The position numbers were made by a program, and so were the translations under genes. Under the pieces are notes generated by a model. It ran no database searches. It was not told the DNA's origin and saw only the letters and a program-made list of their open reading frames with translations. From Microvirga thermotolerans (GTDB taxonomy: Bacteria; Pseudomonadota; Alphaproteobacteria; Rhizobiales; Beijerinckiaceae): a stretch of DNA of 64,000 bases. The stretch is taken from NCBI RefSeq assembly GCF_009363855.1, contig NZ_CP045423.1:1022001-1086000 (forward strand). The letters run 5' to 3'. Shown in pieces: positions 45,901-55,569 of the stretch (positions are counted from its first letter, which is position 1; each line of letters opens with the position of its first letter).

Positions 45901-46415
45901 ATGAACCAGCTCATGAAGGCCACGTCCGACTGGTGGGGCATCGAGGACGAGACGCAGCCATGGTCGTCGCCCGCGACCACCAGCACGCCCCCGTGGGGGG
46001 AGGACCCATAGGCGTTGCCGTGCTTCAGCGCGTCGCCGGAGCGGTCGACGCCGGGCCCCTTGCCGTACCAGAGGCCGAACACGCCCTGCACCTGCCGGTC
46101 GGGGTGGGTCTCCACCTGCTGCGAGCCCAGCACCGCCGTTGCCGCGAGATCCTCGTTCACGGCCGGCATGAACTCGATCCGGTGCGCCTTCAGCCGGTCC
46201 CGGATGCGCCAGAGTTCGAGATCGACCCCGCCGAGGGGCGAACCGCGATAGCCGGAGATGAACCCGGCCGTGTCGAGGCCGGCGGCCCGATCCCGTCTCG
46301 CCTGGTCGAGCGCGATGCGGGCGATGGCCTGCGTGCCGGTCAGGAAGACGCGGCCTTCCTGGCGGTCGTAGCGGTCGGAGAGCTCGTAGGCGTCGAGTGG
46401 CATGCGGCGTTCCAT
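42924..46415 (-). CDS. Indolepyruvate ferredoxin oxidoreductase, fused subunits
   Basis: A 1163-residue fusion of the alpha and beta functions of 2-oxoacid:ferredoxin oxidoreductase. It decarboxylates arylpyruvates to arylacetyl-CoA with thiamine diphosphate and iron-sulfur clusters. Visible parts: N-terminal pyrimidine-binding region (GFISGYRGSPLGGVD), thiamine domain (FCSGCPHNTSTK, GIGCHF), a cysteine set CEGCGDCSVESNC and a second CNKDFSCLNGFC, then the gamma-like domain (VTGVGGTGVVTVGALI). I chose the ATG at 46415 (MERRMPLDAYE); 46403 is an alternative. It is divergent from an Lrp regulator and could feed phenylacetyl-CoA to the nearby paa enzymes. Confidence 0.88.
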   Translation of the reverse strand: MERRMPLDAYELSDRYDRQEGRVFLTGTQAIARIALDQARRDRAAGLDTAGFISGYRGSPLGGVDLELWRIRDRLKAHRIEFMPAVNEDLAATAVLGSQQVETHPDRQVQGVFGLWYGKGPGVDRSGDALKHGNAYGSSPHGGVLVVAGDDHGCVSSSMPHQSDVAFMSWFMPTLHPAGVGEYLEFGEYGYALSRFSGMWVGFKAVSEIVESGVSVDLRAPRMFRQPDFTPPPGGLHYRWPDLPGPQIEERMEAKKHAVYAFAKANPIDRRIYDIPWATYGIVTTGKAHLDLMEALRLLGLDEDACRRHGIDIYKVGMVWPLPLHDAMEFVKGKREILVVEEKRGIIESQFKEYFYDYPGSKPERMVGKHDEEGNRLIPWTGELSPGFLAGVLARRLGPIFPDLNLAERAAALAPDPERVISVPGATRTPYFCSGCPHNTSTKVPEGSKALAGIGCHFMASWMDRETSSLIQMGGEGVNWAASSKFTGRGHIFQNLGEGTYYHSGSMAIRQAIAAGANITYKILFNDAVAMTGGQPVDGPVSVYVIAHSVRAEGVSRIALVSDAPSKFAPADLPEGITIHPREELDAVQKELREVPGVSVLIYEQTCATEKRRRRKRGQMEDPARFAYINDLVCEGCGDCSVESNCLSVEPKETPFGRKRKINLSTCNKDFSCLNGFCPSFVTVEGARRRAKAGSGIDAVAKAASLPTPNFPSLDEPFDLLVTGVGGTGVVTVGALISMGAHLEGRGVSVLDFTGFAQKFGPVLSYVRLAKRPAMLNQVRIDQGAADALIGCDLVVSSSPKASGTYRAGMKAVVNTAEMPTGDVVRFRDADLASALRLRAIERAIGAGNLATLEANATAEALLGDTVYANVMMLGFAWQQGLVPVSLEALLRAMELNGVSVERNKQAFAWGRIASVDPEFVRRATGRAPEAPETLDQAIARRVAFLTDYQDAAYAARYKSKVDRVRAAESALGSEAVTDAVARSLFKLMAYKDEYEVARLHMETGFLDELRREFEGDFKVVYHMAPPFLAAQKDARGRPRKRAFGPWLQLPLRILARMKFLRGTAFDPFGRTAERRTERALIGWYEEQIDRIVAHLEAGRLPDLLAIARAPMDIRGYGPVKEAAIEKVKADVERLSARLTAEPPPGPARGHGNRSMHEDQPAA

Positions 46416-46577
46416 GGGGCGGTCCCGAAGCGAGCTGCGCCGTCGTCCGGCTCCCTCAAGAATAACCCCGAACGCCTGGTAGGTGTTTCCTATTCCTTCC
46501 TCCGCGTGGGTAGAAGGCGGCAAATCCTTGCAGAAAGTGCGTCCTGCTGGCAGAACCTTTCAAGAGCGGAGGGGATC

Positions 46578-47033
46578 ATGATCGAGAAGCAGGACGAGCA
46601 CATCCTGGCGCAGCTGCAGAAGGACGGACGCGCCACCAACCAGCAGCTGGCGGAGGATGTGGGCATGTCCACCTCCGCCTGCTGGCGCCGGGTGCGCGCC
46701 CTGGAGCAGGCCGGGGTCATCAAGGGCTATTCCGCCCTGGTGGATCGGGAGAAGGCCGGGTTCGCCACCTCGGCGATCCTGCATGTCTCGCTCGAGCGGC
46801 ACGACGCGAAATTCGTGGACGAGTTCGTCTCGCAGGTGACGGCGCGGGCCGAGGTGCTGGAGTGCTTCGCGACGACGGGCGATGCCGATTACCACCTGCG
46901 CGTGGTGGTGCGGGACATGAGGGCCTACAACCACTTCCTCGACGACTTCATGTTCCGGCTCCCCGGCATCCGCTACGTCCGGACCAACGTCATCCTGAAG
47001 GAAATCAAGACCAGCGTCGCGCTGCCGTTCTGA
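46578..47033 (+). CDS. Lrp/AsnC family transcriptional regulator
   Basis: A 151-residue regulator with an N-terminal HTH (ATNQQLAEDVGMSTSACWRRVRALE) and a C-terminal RAM domain that normally binds an amino acid (ECFATTGDADYHLRVVV). The ATG follows GGAGGGG. It is divergent from the indolepyruvate oxidoreductase gene, which is its likely target; an aromatic amino acid would be a sensible effector. The longer open frame upstream is a shadow of other genes. Confidence 0.88.
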   Translation: MIEKQDEHILAQLQKDGRATNQQLAEDVGMSTSACWRRVRALEQAGVIKGYSALVDREKAGFATSAILHVSLERHDAKFVDEFVSQVTARAEVLECFATTGDADYHLRVVVRDMRAYNHFLDDFMFRLPGIRYVRTNVILKEIKTSVALPF

Positions 47034-47041
47034 AAGGCGCC

Positions 47042-47066
47042 CTGCCCCTCCCGCCCGGAGGGGCAG
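47042..47066. terminator. Probable bidirectional terminator hairpin
   Basis: CTGCCCCTCC (47042-47051) and GGAGGGGCAG (47057-47066) form a perfect 10-bp stem with a 5-base loop. It lies between the converging ends of the Lrp gene (9 bases away) and the thioesterase gene. There is no T-run, so it may only pause or stabilise ends. Confidence 0.5.
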
Positions 47067-47119
47067 ACGAAGCTTGGATCAGGGCGCCACCCCGGGCGAC
47101 CGGTCCGCCCTGCGCCCGC

Positions 47120-47563
47120 TCACTTGCTCTCGGGCAGGATCGCGTAGGCGATCTGCGCCAGTGCAACCGGGCGCTCGTCGCCGTCGGACGTGAGGGTCAC
47201 GCTGCCGAACGCCATGGTGCGGCCGAGGCGGACGACCCGGGCCTCGGCGAGAACGTCCGCATTGGCGGCGGGGCGGAGGAAGTGCATGGTCTGGTCCACC
47301 GTCGTCATCGGCTTGTAGGCACCGGCCGCCGCCGACACGGCGAAGACCATGGCGGTGTCCGCAAGGCTCATGAGCGCCTGCCCGCACACGACGCCGTTGT
47401 CGCGACAGAGCTTTTCCGAGAACGGCATGCGCAGGACCGCGCCGTTCGCCTCCAGGCGCTCGATGGAGAGATCGAGATCCTGGATCCAGCGGGCGAAGAC
47501 GCCGGTCAGCATCTCCTCGGCCGCGGCTTTGTCGAAGGTGGCGATCGTTGCCCCGAGGGTCAT
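47120..47563 (-). CDS. Hotdog-fold thioesterase (PaaI/YdiI-like)
   Basis: A 147-residue acyl-CoA thioesterase-like protein. The hotdog helix and active region appear in CGQALMSLADTAMVFAVS followed by TVDQTMHFLRPA. The start at 47563 (MTLGATIATF) fits the family; the upstream extension runs into the paaJ end. It follows paaJ by about 50 bases on the same strand, so it is probably the last gene of the paaZ operon. It could release CoA from stalled intermediates, a role known for PaaI. This is a second thioesterase beside paaI. Confidence 0.8.
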   Translation of the reverse strand: MTLGATIATFDKAAAEEMLTGVFARWIQDLDLSIERLEANGAVLRMPFSEKLCRDNGVVCGQALMSLADTAMVFAVSAAAGAYKPMTTVDQTMHFLRPAANADVLAEARVVRLGRTMAFGSVTLTSDGDERPVALAQIAYAILPESK

Positions 47564-47613
47564 CGGTCTGGTTCTCGCAGGTTGGATGGGAAGGAAGGGG
47601 TTGCGGACGATCC

Positions 47614-48816
<1,203 letters not shown>

Positions 48817-48842
48817 GGTCTCAGGCTCCTTACATTGTCGGA

Positions 48843-50945
48843 TCAGGAATAGAAGCGGCCGCCGGAGGCGGCGCGGCTCACGAGCCCTTCCGCAGGCTCC
48901 CAGCCGGGCCCGTCCCGGCCGGCGCGTTCGTTCACCTTGTCGAGAATGGCCTTCAGGCCGACGCGGTCCGCCTCGAACAGCGGCCCGCCGCGCCAGGCGG
49001 GGTAGCCGTATCCGTGCATCATCACCACGTCGATGTCGAGGGGCCGCTCGACGATGCGCTCGTCGAGGATCTTGCAGGCCTCGTTGACGATGGCGGCGCG
49101 GATGCGGGCCTGGATTTCCTCCACCGAAACGGGGTGCCGGGTCAGCCCGCGGCGGCGCGAGGCGTCCTCGATCAGCTCCGTGACGAAGGGGTCGGGCTCG
49201 CGCCTGCCGCCCTCGTAGCGATACCAGCCGGCTCCGGTCTTGCGGCCGAAGCGGCCCGCCTCGCACAGCCGGTCTGCAACGTCGACATAGCGCTCCCGCG
49301 GGTCGCGGGTCGGCGCGAGCCGCTTGCGCCTCGCCCAGGAGATGTCGAGGCCGGCGAGGTCCGATACCGCGAACGGACCCATCGGAAAACCGAAGGCCTC
49401 CATGGCGGCGTCCACCTCGTGCGGCAGCGCGCCCTCTTCGAGCAGGTACTCGGCCTGCTGGCGGTAGCGCGTGAGGATTCGATTGCCCACGAAGCCCTCG
49501 CAGACCCGGCAGACGACGGGGATCTTGCGCAGGCGCTTGGCGACGGCGAGCCCCGTCGCGACCACGTCGGCGGCCGTCGCGTCGGTCCGCACGATCTCGA
49601 CCAGCTTCATCACGTTGGCGGGGCTGAAGAAGTGCAGCCCCACCACGTCGGCCGGTCGGGACGTGGCCTGGGCGATCGCGCCCACGTCGAGATAGCTGGT
49701 ATTCGTCGCGAGTACCGCCCCTGGCCTGACGATCCGGTCGAGGTCGCGGAAGAGGGTGCGCTTCACCTCCATGTCCTCGAACACGGCCTCGATGACGAGG
49801 TCGCGGTCCGCCAGACCGGCGAGGCCGACATCGTAGCTGACGGCCGTCAGGCGCTCGTCGCGCACGGCCTCCGCGAGCCTGCCGCTTGCCACCTGCCTTT
49901 CGTAGACGTCGGCGATGCGGGCCCGACCGGCCGCGAGCGCCTGCGCGTCGGTCTCGACCACCTTGACGTCGAAACCCGCATCCGCGAAGGCAACGGCGAT
50001 GCCCGAGCCCATGGTGCCGGCACCGACGATGCCGATCTTTTGCACGGGGCGCGGCTCGACGCCCTCGATGCCCGGAACGCGCGTCACCTCGCGCTCGGCG
50101 AAGAAGGCGTGGCGCAGGGCGGCCGCCTGGTCGGAGGAGCGAAGCTCCAGGAAGGTTTCCCGCTCGCGCGCCATGCCCTCCGCAAGCGGCAGCTCCGCCG
50201 CGAGAAGCACCAATTCCGCCGCACGCCCGGGGGCTTCGGCGCCTCTGGCCTTCCGGCGGATGTCGGCAACCTTCCTCGCGGCGGCCTCGGGATCCATCCC
50301 TGCAGCCGACAATTCGCCCAGCCGCCGCAGCGGACGGCCCACGAGCTCACGCGCGAAGGCCATGGCGTCGCCGCGCAGGTCGTCGCCGGAGATGCGGTCC
50401 GCCAGGCCGAGCCGCAGGGCTTCGTCGGCCTTCACGCTCCGGCCGCTCGACACGAGGTCCATGGCGGCCTCCAGGCCGACCAGCCGGGGAAGCCGCTGCG
50501 TACCGCCGGCCCCGGGCACCAGCCCGAGCTTCACCTCGGGCAGGCCGAACTGTGCGCCGGGATCGAGCACCCGGCCGTGACAGGCGAGCGCAATCTCGCA
50601 GCCGCCGCCGAGCGCGGTGCCCTGAACGGCCGCGACGACCGGCTTGGAGCAGGCTTCGATGGCGTTGACTACGTCCGGCAGATGCGGTTCGCGCGGCGGC
50701 TGCCCGAACTCGCGGATGTCGGCGCCGGCCACGAAGGTTCGCCCGGCGCAGGCGATGACGGCGGCCTGGATCTGCGGGTTGCGCTCGATCTCCTGGATCG
50801 CGTCCAGCAAACCGGCCCTTACGGCCTGAGAGGTCGCGTTGACCGGCGGATTGTCGATCTCGATCAGGGCAACGGGCGCCGTCGCGACGAGCCGGACCGG
50901 CCCGTCCGTGCAGGATGTCGAGGTGAGGGGCGTGGAAAGGGTCAT
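48843..50945 (-). CDS. Fused enoyl-CoA hydratase / 3-hydroxyacyl-CoA dehydrogenase
   Basis: A 700-residue bifunctional beta-oxidation enzyme like FadJ/FadB without the thiolase partner fused. Residues about 1-200 are the crotonase part (AGADIREFG, GTALGGGCEIAL, GLPEVKLGLVPGAGGTQRLPR), and about 300-690 the dehydrogenase with KIGIVGAGTMGSGIA and HFFSPANVMKLVE. No separate paaF or paaH is seen in this window, so this fusion probably does both steps on the opened-ring product. Its start overlaps the paaZ stop (ATGA), so it is coupled to paaZ. Confidence 0.88.
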   Translation of the reverse strand: MTLSTPLTSTSCTDGPVRLVATAPVALIEIDNPPVNATSQAVRAGLLDAIQEIERNPQIQAAVIACAGRTFVAGADIREFGQPPREPHLPDVVNAIEACSKPVVAAVQGTALGGGCEIALACHGRVLDPGAQFGLPEVKLGLVPGAGGTQRLPRLVGLEAAMDLVSSGRSVKADEALRLGLADRISGDDLRGDAMAFARELVGRPLRRLGELSAAGMDPEAAARKVADIRRKARGAEAPGRAAELVLLAAELPLAEGMARERETFLELRSSDQAAALRHAFFAEREVTRVPGIEGVEPRPVQKIGIVGAGTMGSGIAVAFADAGFDVKVVETDAQALAAGRARIADVYERQVASGRLAEAVRDERLTAVSYDVGLAGLADRDLVIEAVFEDMEVKRTLFRDLDRIVRPGAVLATNTSYLDVGAIAQATSRPADVVGLHFFSPANVMKLVEIVRTDATAADVVATGLAVAKRLRKIPVVCRVCEGFVGNRILTRYRQQAEYLLEEGALPHEVDAAMEAFGFPMGPFAVSDLAGLDISWARRKRLAPTRDPRERYVDVADRLCEAGRFGRKTGAGWYRYEGGRREPDPFVTELIEDASRRRGLTRHPVSVEEIQARIRAAIVNEACKILDERIVERPLDIDVVMMHGYGYPAWRGGPLFEADRVGLKAILDKVNERAGRDGPGWEPAEGLVSRAASGGRFYS

Positions 50946-52969
50946 GGCTTCACCGCGTTCATGGTGAGGAGTTCATAGGTCGCGACCGTCTCTCCCTTGT
51001 CGGTCATGATCTCCACGTCCCAGCGCACCTCGCCGTACTGCGCGTTGCGCGGGGACTTCGCCTTTACGGTCAGCCTGACCTTGATCGTCTCGCCCGGTTG
51101 CACGGGCTTGATGAAGCGCAAGGAATCGAGGCCGTAATTGGCCAGCACGGGACCCGGATCGGGATCGACGAAGAGGCCGGCCGCGAAGGACAGGAGAAGA
51201 TAACCGTGAGCCACGCGCCCCGGGAAGAACGGGTGGTCCTTGGTCGCTTCCTCGCTCATATGCGCATAGAAGGTGTCGCCCGTGAAGTGGGCGAAGTGCT
51301 CGATGTCCTCCAGGGTGACCGTGCGCTCCCTGGACACGAAGGTCTGGCCGATCTCCAGATCCTCGAAGTGGTAGCGGAACGGATGCCGATCCTTCTGGAT
51401 GGCCGGCGCGCCCTTGATCCAGCTTTGCGTCACGCGCGAGAGCATCGCGGGCGAGCCCTGCAGCGCCGTGCGCTGCATGTAGTGGTGGACGCCGCGCATG
51501 CCTCCGAGCTCCTCGCCGCCGCCCGCGCGGCCCGGTCCACCGTGAACCATGTGCGGCATCGGCGAGCCGTGGCCGGTCTGCTCCCTGCCGCAGTCCCGGT
51601 CGATCAGCACCAGACGTCCATGGAAGGCGCCGACGCCGAACACGAGGTCCGCCGCCGTGGCGGCGTCGTAGGTGTAGAGGGACGCGACGAGGCTACCGTC
51701 GCCGCGATTCGCGAGGGTCACGGCCTGATCGAGCCCGTCATAGCCCATCACCGTGCAGACCGGCCCGAAGGCCTCGACGCTGTGCACGCTGACGGCACGG
51801 ATCGGATCGGGGCAGTGCAGCAGGAGAGGGGGAATGAAGGCGCCGCGCTCGCGGTCCGCGCCCTCCACCGTGAAGTTCTCGGGATCGCCCACCACGATGT
51901 CGGCCTCCGCGCGCAGCTTTGCGACCTGGGCGAGGACATCCCGGCGCTGGCCGAGGCCGACGACGGGACCCATGCGGACGCTCTCCAGCTCCGGATGGCC
52001 GACCGTGACCTTGGACAGGCGCTCGCGCAGGGCCTCGATGACGGCGGGAACATGCGCGTTCGGCGCGATGGCGCGGCGGATGGCGGTGCACTTCTGCCCC
52101 GCCTTCACCGTCATCTCCTTCGCGACCTCCTTGATGAAGAGGTCGAATTCCGGGGTTCCCGGACCGGCATCGGGCGCGAGAATCGCGGCATTCAGCGAAT
52201 CGCGCTCGGCGATGAAGCGAACCGATTCCCGTGCAATGACCGGGTGGCGCTGGAGCTTCTGGGCCGTGTCGGCGGAGCCGGTGAAGGATACCACGTCCTG
52301 GCAGGTGAGATGGTCGAAGAGGTCGCCCGTAGGGCCGACGATGCACTGGAGCGCGCCGTCTGGGAGGATGCGCGACTCGTCGATCATCCGCACCAGCGCA
52401 TGCGCCACGTAGGATGTGATGGTGGCGGGCTTCGTGACCACCGGCACGCCGGCGAGGATCGCGGGGGCGAGCTTCTCCAGCATGCCCCAGCACGGGAAGT
52501 TGAAGGCGTTGATGTGGACGGCGACGCCGTGCAGCGACGACATCACGTGCTGGCCGACGAAGGTGCCGCCCTTCGACAGGGATTCCACGTTCCCGTCCAG
52601 CAGGAAGGTCGCGTTGGGCAGCTCGCGCCGGCCCTTCGAGGCATAGACGAAGAGCGTGCCGATGCCGCCGTCGACGTCGATGAAGTTGTCCGAGCGCGTG
52701 GTGCCGGTCTGGTAGGAGAGCTTGTAGAGCTGCTCCTTGCGCTCCGTGAGATGGAGAGCGAGGCGCTTCAGTAGCTCGGCACGCTGATGGAAGGTCAGGC
52801 GCCGCAGGTTCGGGCCGCCGACCTGCCGGGCATAGGCCAGCACCTCCCCCATGTCCAGTCCGCCGCCGGCGACCTCGGCGACCACGTCGCCGGTAACCGC
52901 GCTGCGGATTTCGGCCAGCTCCTGGCCCGGTGCGATCCAACGTCCGCGGACGAAGCTCTCAAGTCTCAT
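50942..52969 (-). CDS. paaZ: Bifunctional oxepin-CoA hydrolase/aldehyde dehydrogenase
   Basis: A 675-residue PaaZ. The first 520 residues are an aldehyde dehydrogenase with catalytic C294 (GQKCTA); the last 140 form an R-specific enoyl-CoA hydratase (MaoC) domain with FTGDTFYAHMSEEATKD and FPGRVAHGYLLLS. It opens the oxepin ring and oxidises the semialdehyde at once, which avoids loss into dead-end products. The promoter at 53027-53054 precedes it. It leads the minus-strand unit paaZ, hydratase/dehydrogenase, paaJ, thioesterase. Confidence 0.93.
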   Translation of the reverse strand: MRLESFVRGRWIAPGQELAEIRSAVTGDVVAEVAGGGLDMGEVLAYARQVGGPNLRRLTFHQRAELLKRLALHLTERKEQLYKLSYQTGTTRSDNFIDVDGGIGTLFVYASKGRRELPNATFLLDGNVESLSKGGTFVGQHVMSSLHGVAVHINAFNFPCWGMLEKLAPAILAGVPVVTKPATITSYVAHALVRMIDESRILPDGALQCIVGPTGDLFDHLTCQDVVSFTGSADTAQKLQRHPVIARESVRFIAERDSLNAAILAPDAGPGTPEFDLFIKEVAKEMTVKAGQKCTAIRRAIAPNAHVPAVIEALRERLSKVTVGHPELESVRMGPVVGLGQRRDVLAQVAKLRAEADIVVGDPENFTVEGADRERGAFIPPLLLHCPDPIRAVSVHSVEAFGPVCTVMGYDGLDQAVTLANRGDGSLVASLYTYDAATAADLVFGVGAFHGRLVLIDRDCGREQTGHGSPMPHMVHGGPGRAGGGEELGGMRGVHHYMQRTALQGSPAMLSRVTQSWIKGAPAIQKDRHPFRYHFEDLEIGQTFVSRERTVTLEDIEHFAHFTGDTFYAHMSEEATKDHPFFPGRVAHGYLLLSFAAGLFVDPDPGPVLANYGLDSLRFIKPVQPGETIKVRLTVKAKSPRNAQYGEVRWDVEIMTDKGETVATYELLTMNAVKP

Positions 52970-53026
52970 CTGACCACCCTGGAATGTCCGGTGCAGCTCG
53001 CGCAGCGGCGGCGCACGATTGTACGC

Positions 53027-53054
53027 ATTATTGACCGACCGGCCGGTTAGTCAA
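53027..53054 (-). promoter_or_regulatory. paaZ promoter with TetR-type operator
   Basis: On the minus strand a -35 box TTGACT (53054-53049) and a -10 box AATAAT (53032-53027) are 16 bases apart. The imperfect palindrome at 53031-53054, TTGACCGACCGG and its mirror, fills the spacer. A near copy at 62117-62138 shares 18 of 22 aligned bases. Binding here would block RNA polymerase. The best candidate binder is the TetR protein of this cluster. Confidence 0.65.
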
Positions 53055-53178
53055 GGAATTTCCAGCCGGGACGGCCGCGACAGGGACTTGGCGTCCGGCG
53101 GGCGGCAGGGGATAAGCTCCCGGACGGAGGCGGGAGCGTAACGGGCCCGCCCGAGGCGAGTGATCCGGAGTTGGTTGG

Positions 53179-54075
53179 ATGGCCGCGTTTGTTGAAGCGC
53201 TCCTCGACAGGTTCCATGAGCGGACGCCGATCCGGGCGGGCTCTCTGATCGTGACGGTCTTCGGCGACGCGGTGGTCCCGCGCGGCGGCGTCCTGTCGCT
53301 CGGCTCGCTGCATGAAATCATGCGCGCCTTCCGCATCAGCGACACCCTCGTCCGGACGGCGCTGTCCCGTCTCGTCGGCGACGGCTGGTTCGAACGGTGG
53401 AAGGTCGGCCGCAACAGCTACTACCAGTTGACCGCGATGGGACGCGAGGCCTTCGCCCAGGCCACGCGGCGGATCTATGCCGATCCGCCCCAGGGCTGGC
53501 ACGGTGCCTTCGACCTCCTCCTGCTGGAGAACACCCAGGACAGGAGTGCGCTGCGGGCGGGGCTTTCGGAGGCAGGCTACGGCACCCTCGGACCGGACCT
53601 GCTCATCTCCGCAACGGCCTCGCCGGGCGGCGAAGGGCCGTTCCTGCGCCTCTCGGCCACCCCCGCCGATCTTCCCACCGCCCGGCGCCTGGTGGAGCGC
53701 GCCTGGCCCCTGGAAGAGATCGAGGGGCGCTACAAGCGCTTCATCGCCACCTATTCGGGGACCCTCGACGCCCTCGAGAAGGGCGCCGCCTTCACCGACC
53801 TTCAGGCTCTCCTGGTGCGCATCCTCCTGATCCACGACTACCGGCGCGCCGTGTTGAAGGATCCGCTGCTGCCGCCACAGCTTTTGCCGAAGCCCTGGGC
53901 CGGGGCGGCGGCAAGGGAGCTGTGCGGCAGGATCTACAAGACGCTCCTGCCCGCTTCCGAACGGTGGATCGACACCCATGCCCAAAACGACAGAGGGCCC
54001 CTGCCGGCGGCGGAGCCGGGGTTCGCCCGCCGCTTCGCGGGGGTCCGACTCGGTGTCGAAGCCGGCGTTGCCTAG
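53179..54075 (+). CDS. paaX: Phenylacetic acid degradation repressor PaaX
   Basis: A 298-residue repressor of the PaaX family, which is released from DNA by phenylacetyl-CoA. An N-terminal winged HTH is seen (SLHEIMRAFRISDTLVRTALSRLVGDGWFER), then the PaaX domain with WHGAFDLLLLE and a C-terminal region ending near VRILLIHDYRRAVLKDPLLPPQLLP, a hallmark of the family. It lies between the divergent paaZ operon and paaA. A PaaX-type inverted repeat follows its stop, in front of paaA. Confidence 0.92.
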   Translation: MAAFVEALLDRFHERTPIRAGSLIVTVFGDAVVPRGGVLSLGSLHEIMRAFRISDTLVRTALSRLVGDGWFERWKVGRNSYYQLTAMGREAFAQATRRIYADPPQGWHGAFDLLLLENTQDRSALRAGLSEAGYGTLGPDLLISATASPGGEGPFLRLSATPADLPTARRLVERAWPLEEIEGRYKRFIATYSGTLDALEKGAAFTDLQALLVRILLIHDYRRAVLKDPLLPPQLLPKPWAGAAARELCGRIYKTLLPASERWIDTHAQNDRGPLPAAEPGFARRFAGVRLGVEAGVA

Positions 54076-54082
54076 CCGATAC

Positions 54083-54119
54083 GTTACAAAAAATTGTTGA
54101 ACTCCTCACTTTTTGTGAC
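54083..54119 (+). promoter_or_regulatory. Inverted repeat upstream of paaA, candidate PaaX site
   Basis: GTTACAAAAA (54083-54092) and TTTTTGTGAC (54110-54119) match as inverted arms in 9 of 10 positions, 17 bases apart. The element lies in an AT-rich stretch about 150 bases before the paaA start, where a promoter is expected. It differs in sequence from the TetR-type palindromes, so PaaX is the likelier binder. Confidence 0.5.
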
Positions 54120-54265
54120 ATATTAGGGGAAACGGCTCGACCCGGCGAGCGTGGCATGCCGCTCGCCCATTCGGCACCGGCGCCGCTTCTCCAGGCGTCG
54201 AAGCGGCTGCGCCAGGAGCGGGTTCCAGGGTCGGAGACGAGGCAGCGAGGTCGAGGAGGAGCGCC

Positions 54266-55261
54266 ATGTATGCGCAGATGGTGAAAACGGGCGTCGCCCA
54301 CGTCCAGTCCCGGGACGAGATGTCCCCGGAGGAGCGCGCCTTCCAGGATCGCATCGACGCGGACATCAAGATCGAGCCGAAGGAGTGGATGCCGGAGGCG
54401 TACCGCAAGACCCTGATCCGGCAGATCTCCCAGCACGCCCACTCCGAGATCATCGGCATGCAGCCGGAGGGCAACTGGATCACCCGGGCGCCGACTCTCG
54501 AGCGCAAGGCCATCCTGCTCGCCAAGGTGCAGGACGAGGCCGGGCACGGCCTCTATCTCTACTGCGCCGCCGAGACCCTCGGCGTCTCCCGTGACGAGCT
54601 GATGGAGCAGCTCAACAGCGGCAAGGCGAAATATTCCAGCATCTTCAACTATCCGACCCTGACCTGGGCCGATATCGGCGCCATCGGCTGGCTCGTGGAC
54701 GGCGCGGCGATCATGAACCAGGTGCCGCTGCAGCGCTGCTCCTACGGGCCCTATTCCCGGGCCATGATCCGCATCTGCAAGGAGGAGAGCTTCCACCAGC
54801 GCCAGGGCTACGACATCATGATGAAGCTCGCGCGCGGCACCCCCGAGCAGAAGCAGATGGCCCAGGACGCCCTGAACCGCTGGTGGTGGCCGTCGCTGAT
54901 GATGTTCGGCCCCTCCGACGCGAACTCGGTGCACAGCGCCCAGTCGATGAAGTGGAAGATCAAGATCAACTCCAACGACGAACTGCGCCAGAAATTCGTC
55001 GACCAGACGGTGCCGCAGGCCGAGTACCTCGGTCTCACCGTTCCCGATCCCGACCTCAAGTGGAACGCCGAGCGCGGCCACTACGATTTCGGCGAGATCG
55101 ACTGGGAGGAGTTCTACCAGGTGATCGGCGGCAACGGCCCCTGCAACCGCCAGCGCCTGCGGACCAGGGTGAAGGCCTACGAGGAGGGCCGCTGGGTGCG
55201 CGACGCCGCCGAGGCCTATGCGGCCAAGAAGGCCGCGCGGACCCAGGCGAAGGCTGCGTGA
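54266..55261 (+). CDS. paaA: Phenylacetyl-CoA 1,2-epoxidase subunit A (catalytic)
   Basis: A 331-residue diiron oxygenase subunit that epoxidises the aromatic ring of phenylacetyl-CoA. The iron ligands follow the family: E91xxH94 (DEAGH) and E174xxH177 (EESFH). The sequence is very close to the family pattern. The ATG at 54266 follows GGAGGAGC. It heads the paaABCDE operon. Confidence 0.96.
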   Translation: MYAQMVKTGVAHVQSRDEMSPEERAFQDRIDADIKIEPKEWMPEAYRKTLIRQISQHAHSEIIGMQPEGNWITRAPTLERKAILLAKVQDEAGHGLYLYCAAETLGVSRDELMEQLNSGKAKYSSIFNYPTLTWADIGAIGWLVDGAAIMNQVPLQRCSYGPYSRAMIRICKEESFHQRQGYDIMMKLARGTPEQKQMAQDALNRWWWPSLMMFGPSDANSVHSAQSMKWKIKINSNDELRQKFVDQTVPQAEYLGLTVPDPDLKWNAERGHYDFGEIDWEEFYQVIGGNGPCNRQRLRTRVKAYEEGRWVRDAAEAYAAKKAARTQAKAA

Positions 55262-55275
55262 GCGGGAGGACGACG

Positions 55276-55569
55276 ATGAGCGACAAGAAGAAGGAATGGC
55301 CTCTCTGGGAGGTCTTCATCCGCAGCCAGCACGGTCTCGCGCACCGCCATGTGGGCAGCCTGCACGCTCCCGATGCCGAGATGGCGATCATGAACGCCCG
55401 CGACGTCTACACGCGCCGCAACGAGGGCGTGAGCATCTGGGTGGTCAGGGCGTCCGACATCGCGGCCAGTTCGCCGAGCGAGAAGGGACCGCTGTTCGAG
55501 CCGGCCAACAGCAAGGTCTACCGGCACCCGACCTTCTACGAGATCCCGGAAGAGCTGGGGCATATGTGA
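55276..55569 (+). CDS. paaB: Phenylacetyl-CoA epoxidase subunit B
   Basis: A 97-residue small subunit of the epoxidase complex, with the typical WPLWEVFIRSQHGLAHRHVGSLHA and RRNEGVSIWVV. It links PaaAC heterodimers. The ATG follows GGGAGGA, 14 bases after paaA. Its stop overlaps the paaC start by one base. Confidence 0.96.
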   Translation: MSDKKKEWPLWEVFIRSQHGLAHRHVGSLHAPDAEMAIMNARDVYTRRNEGVSIWVVRASDIAASSPSEKGPLFEPANSKVYRHPTFYEIPEELGHM

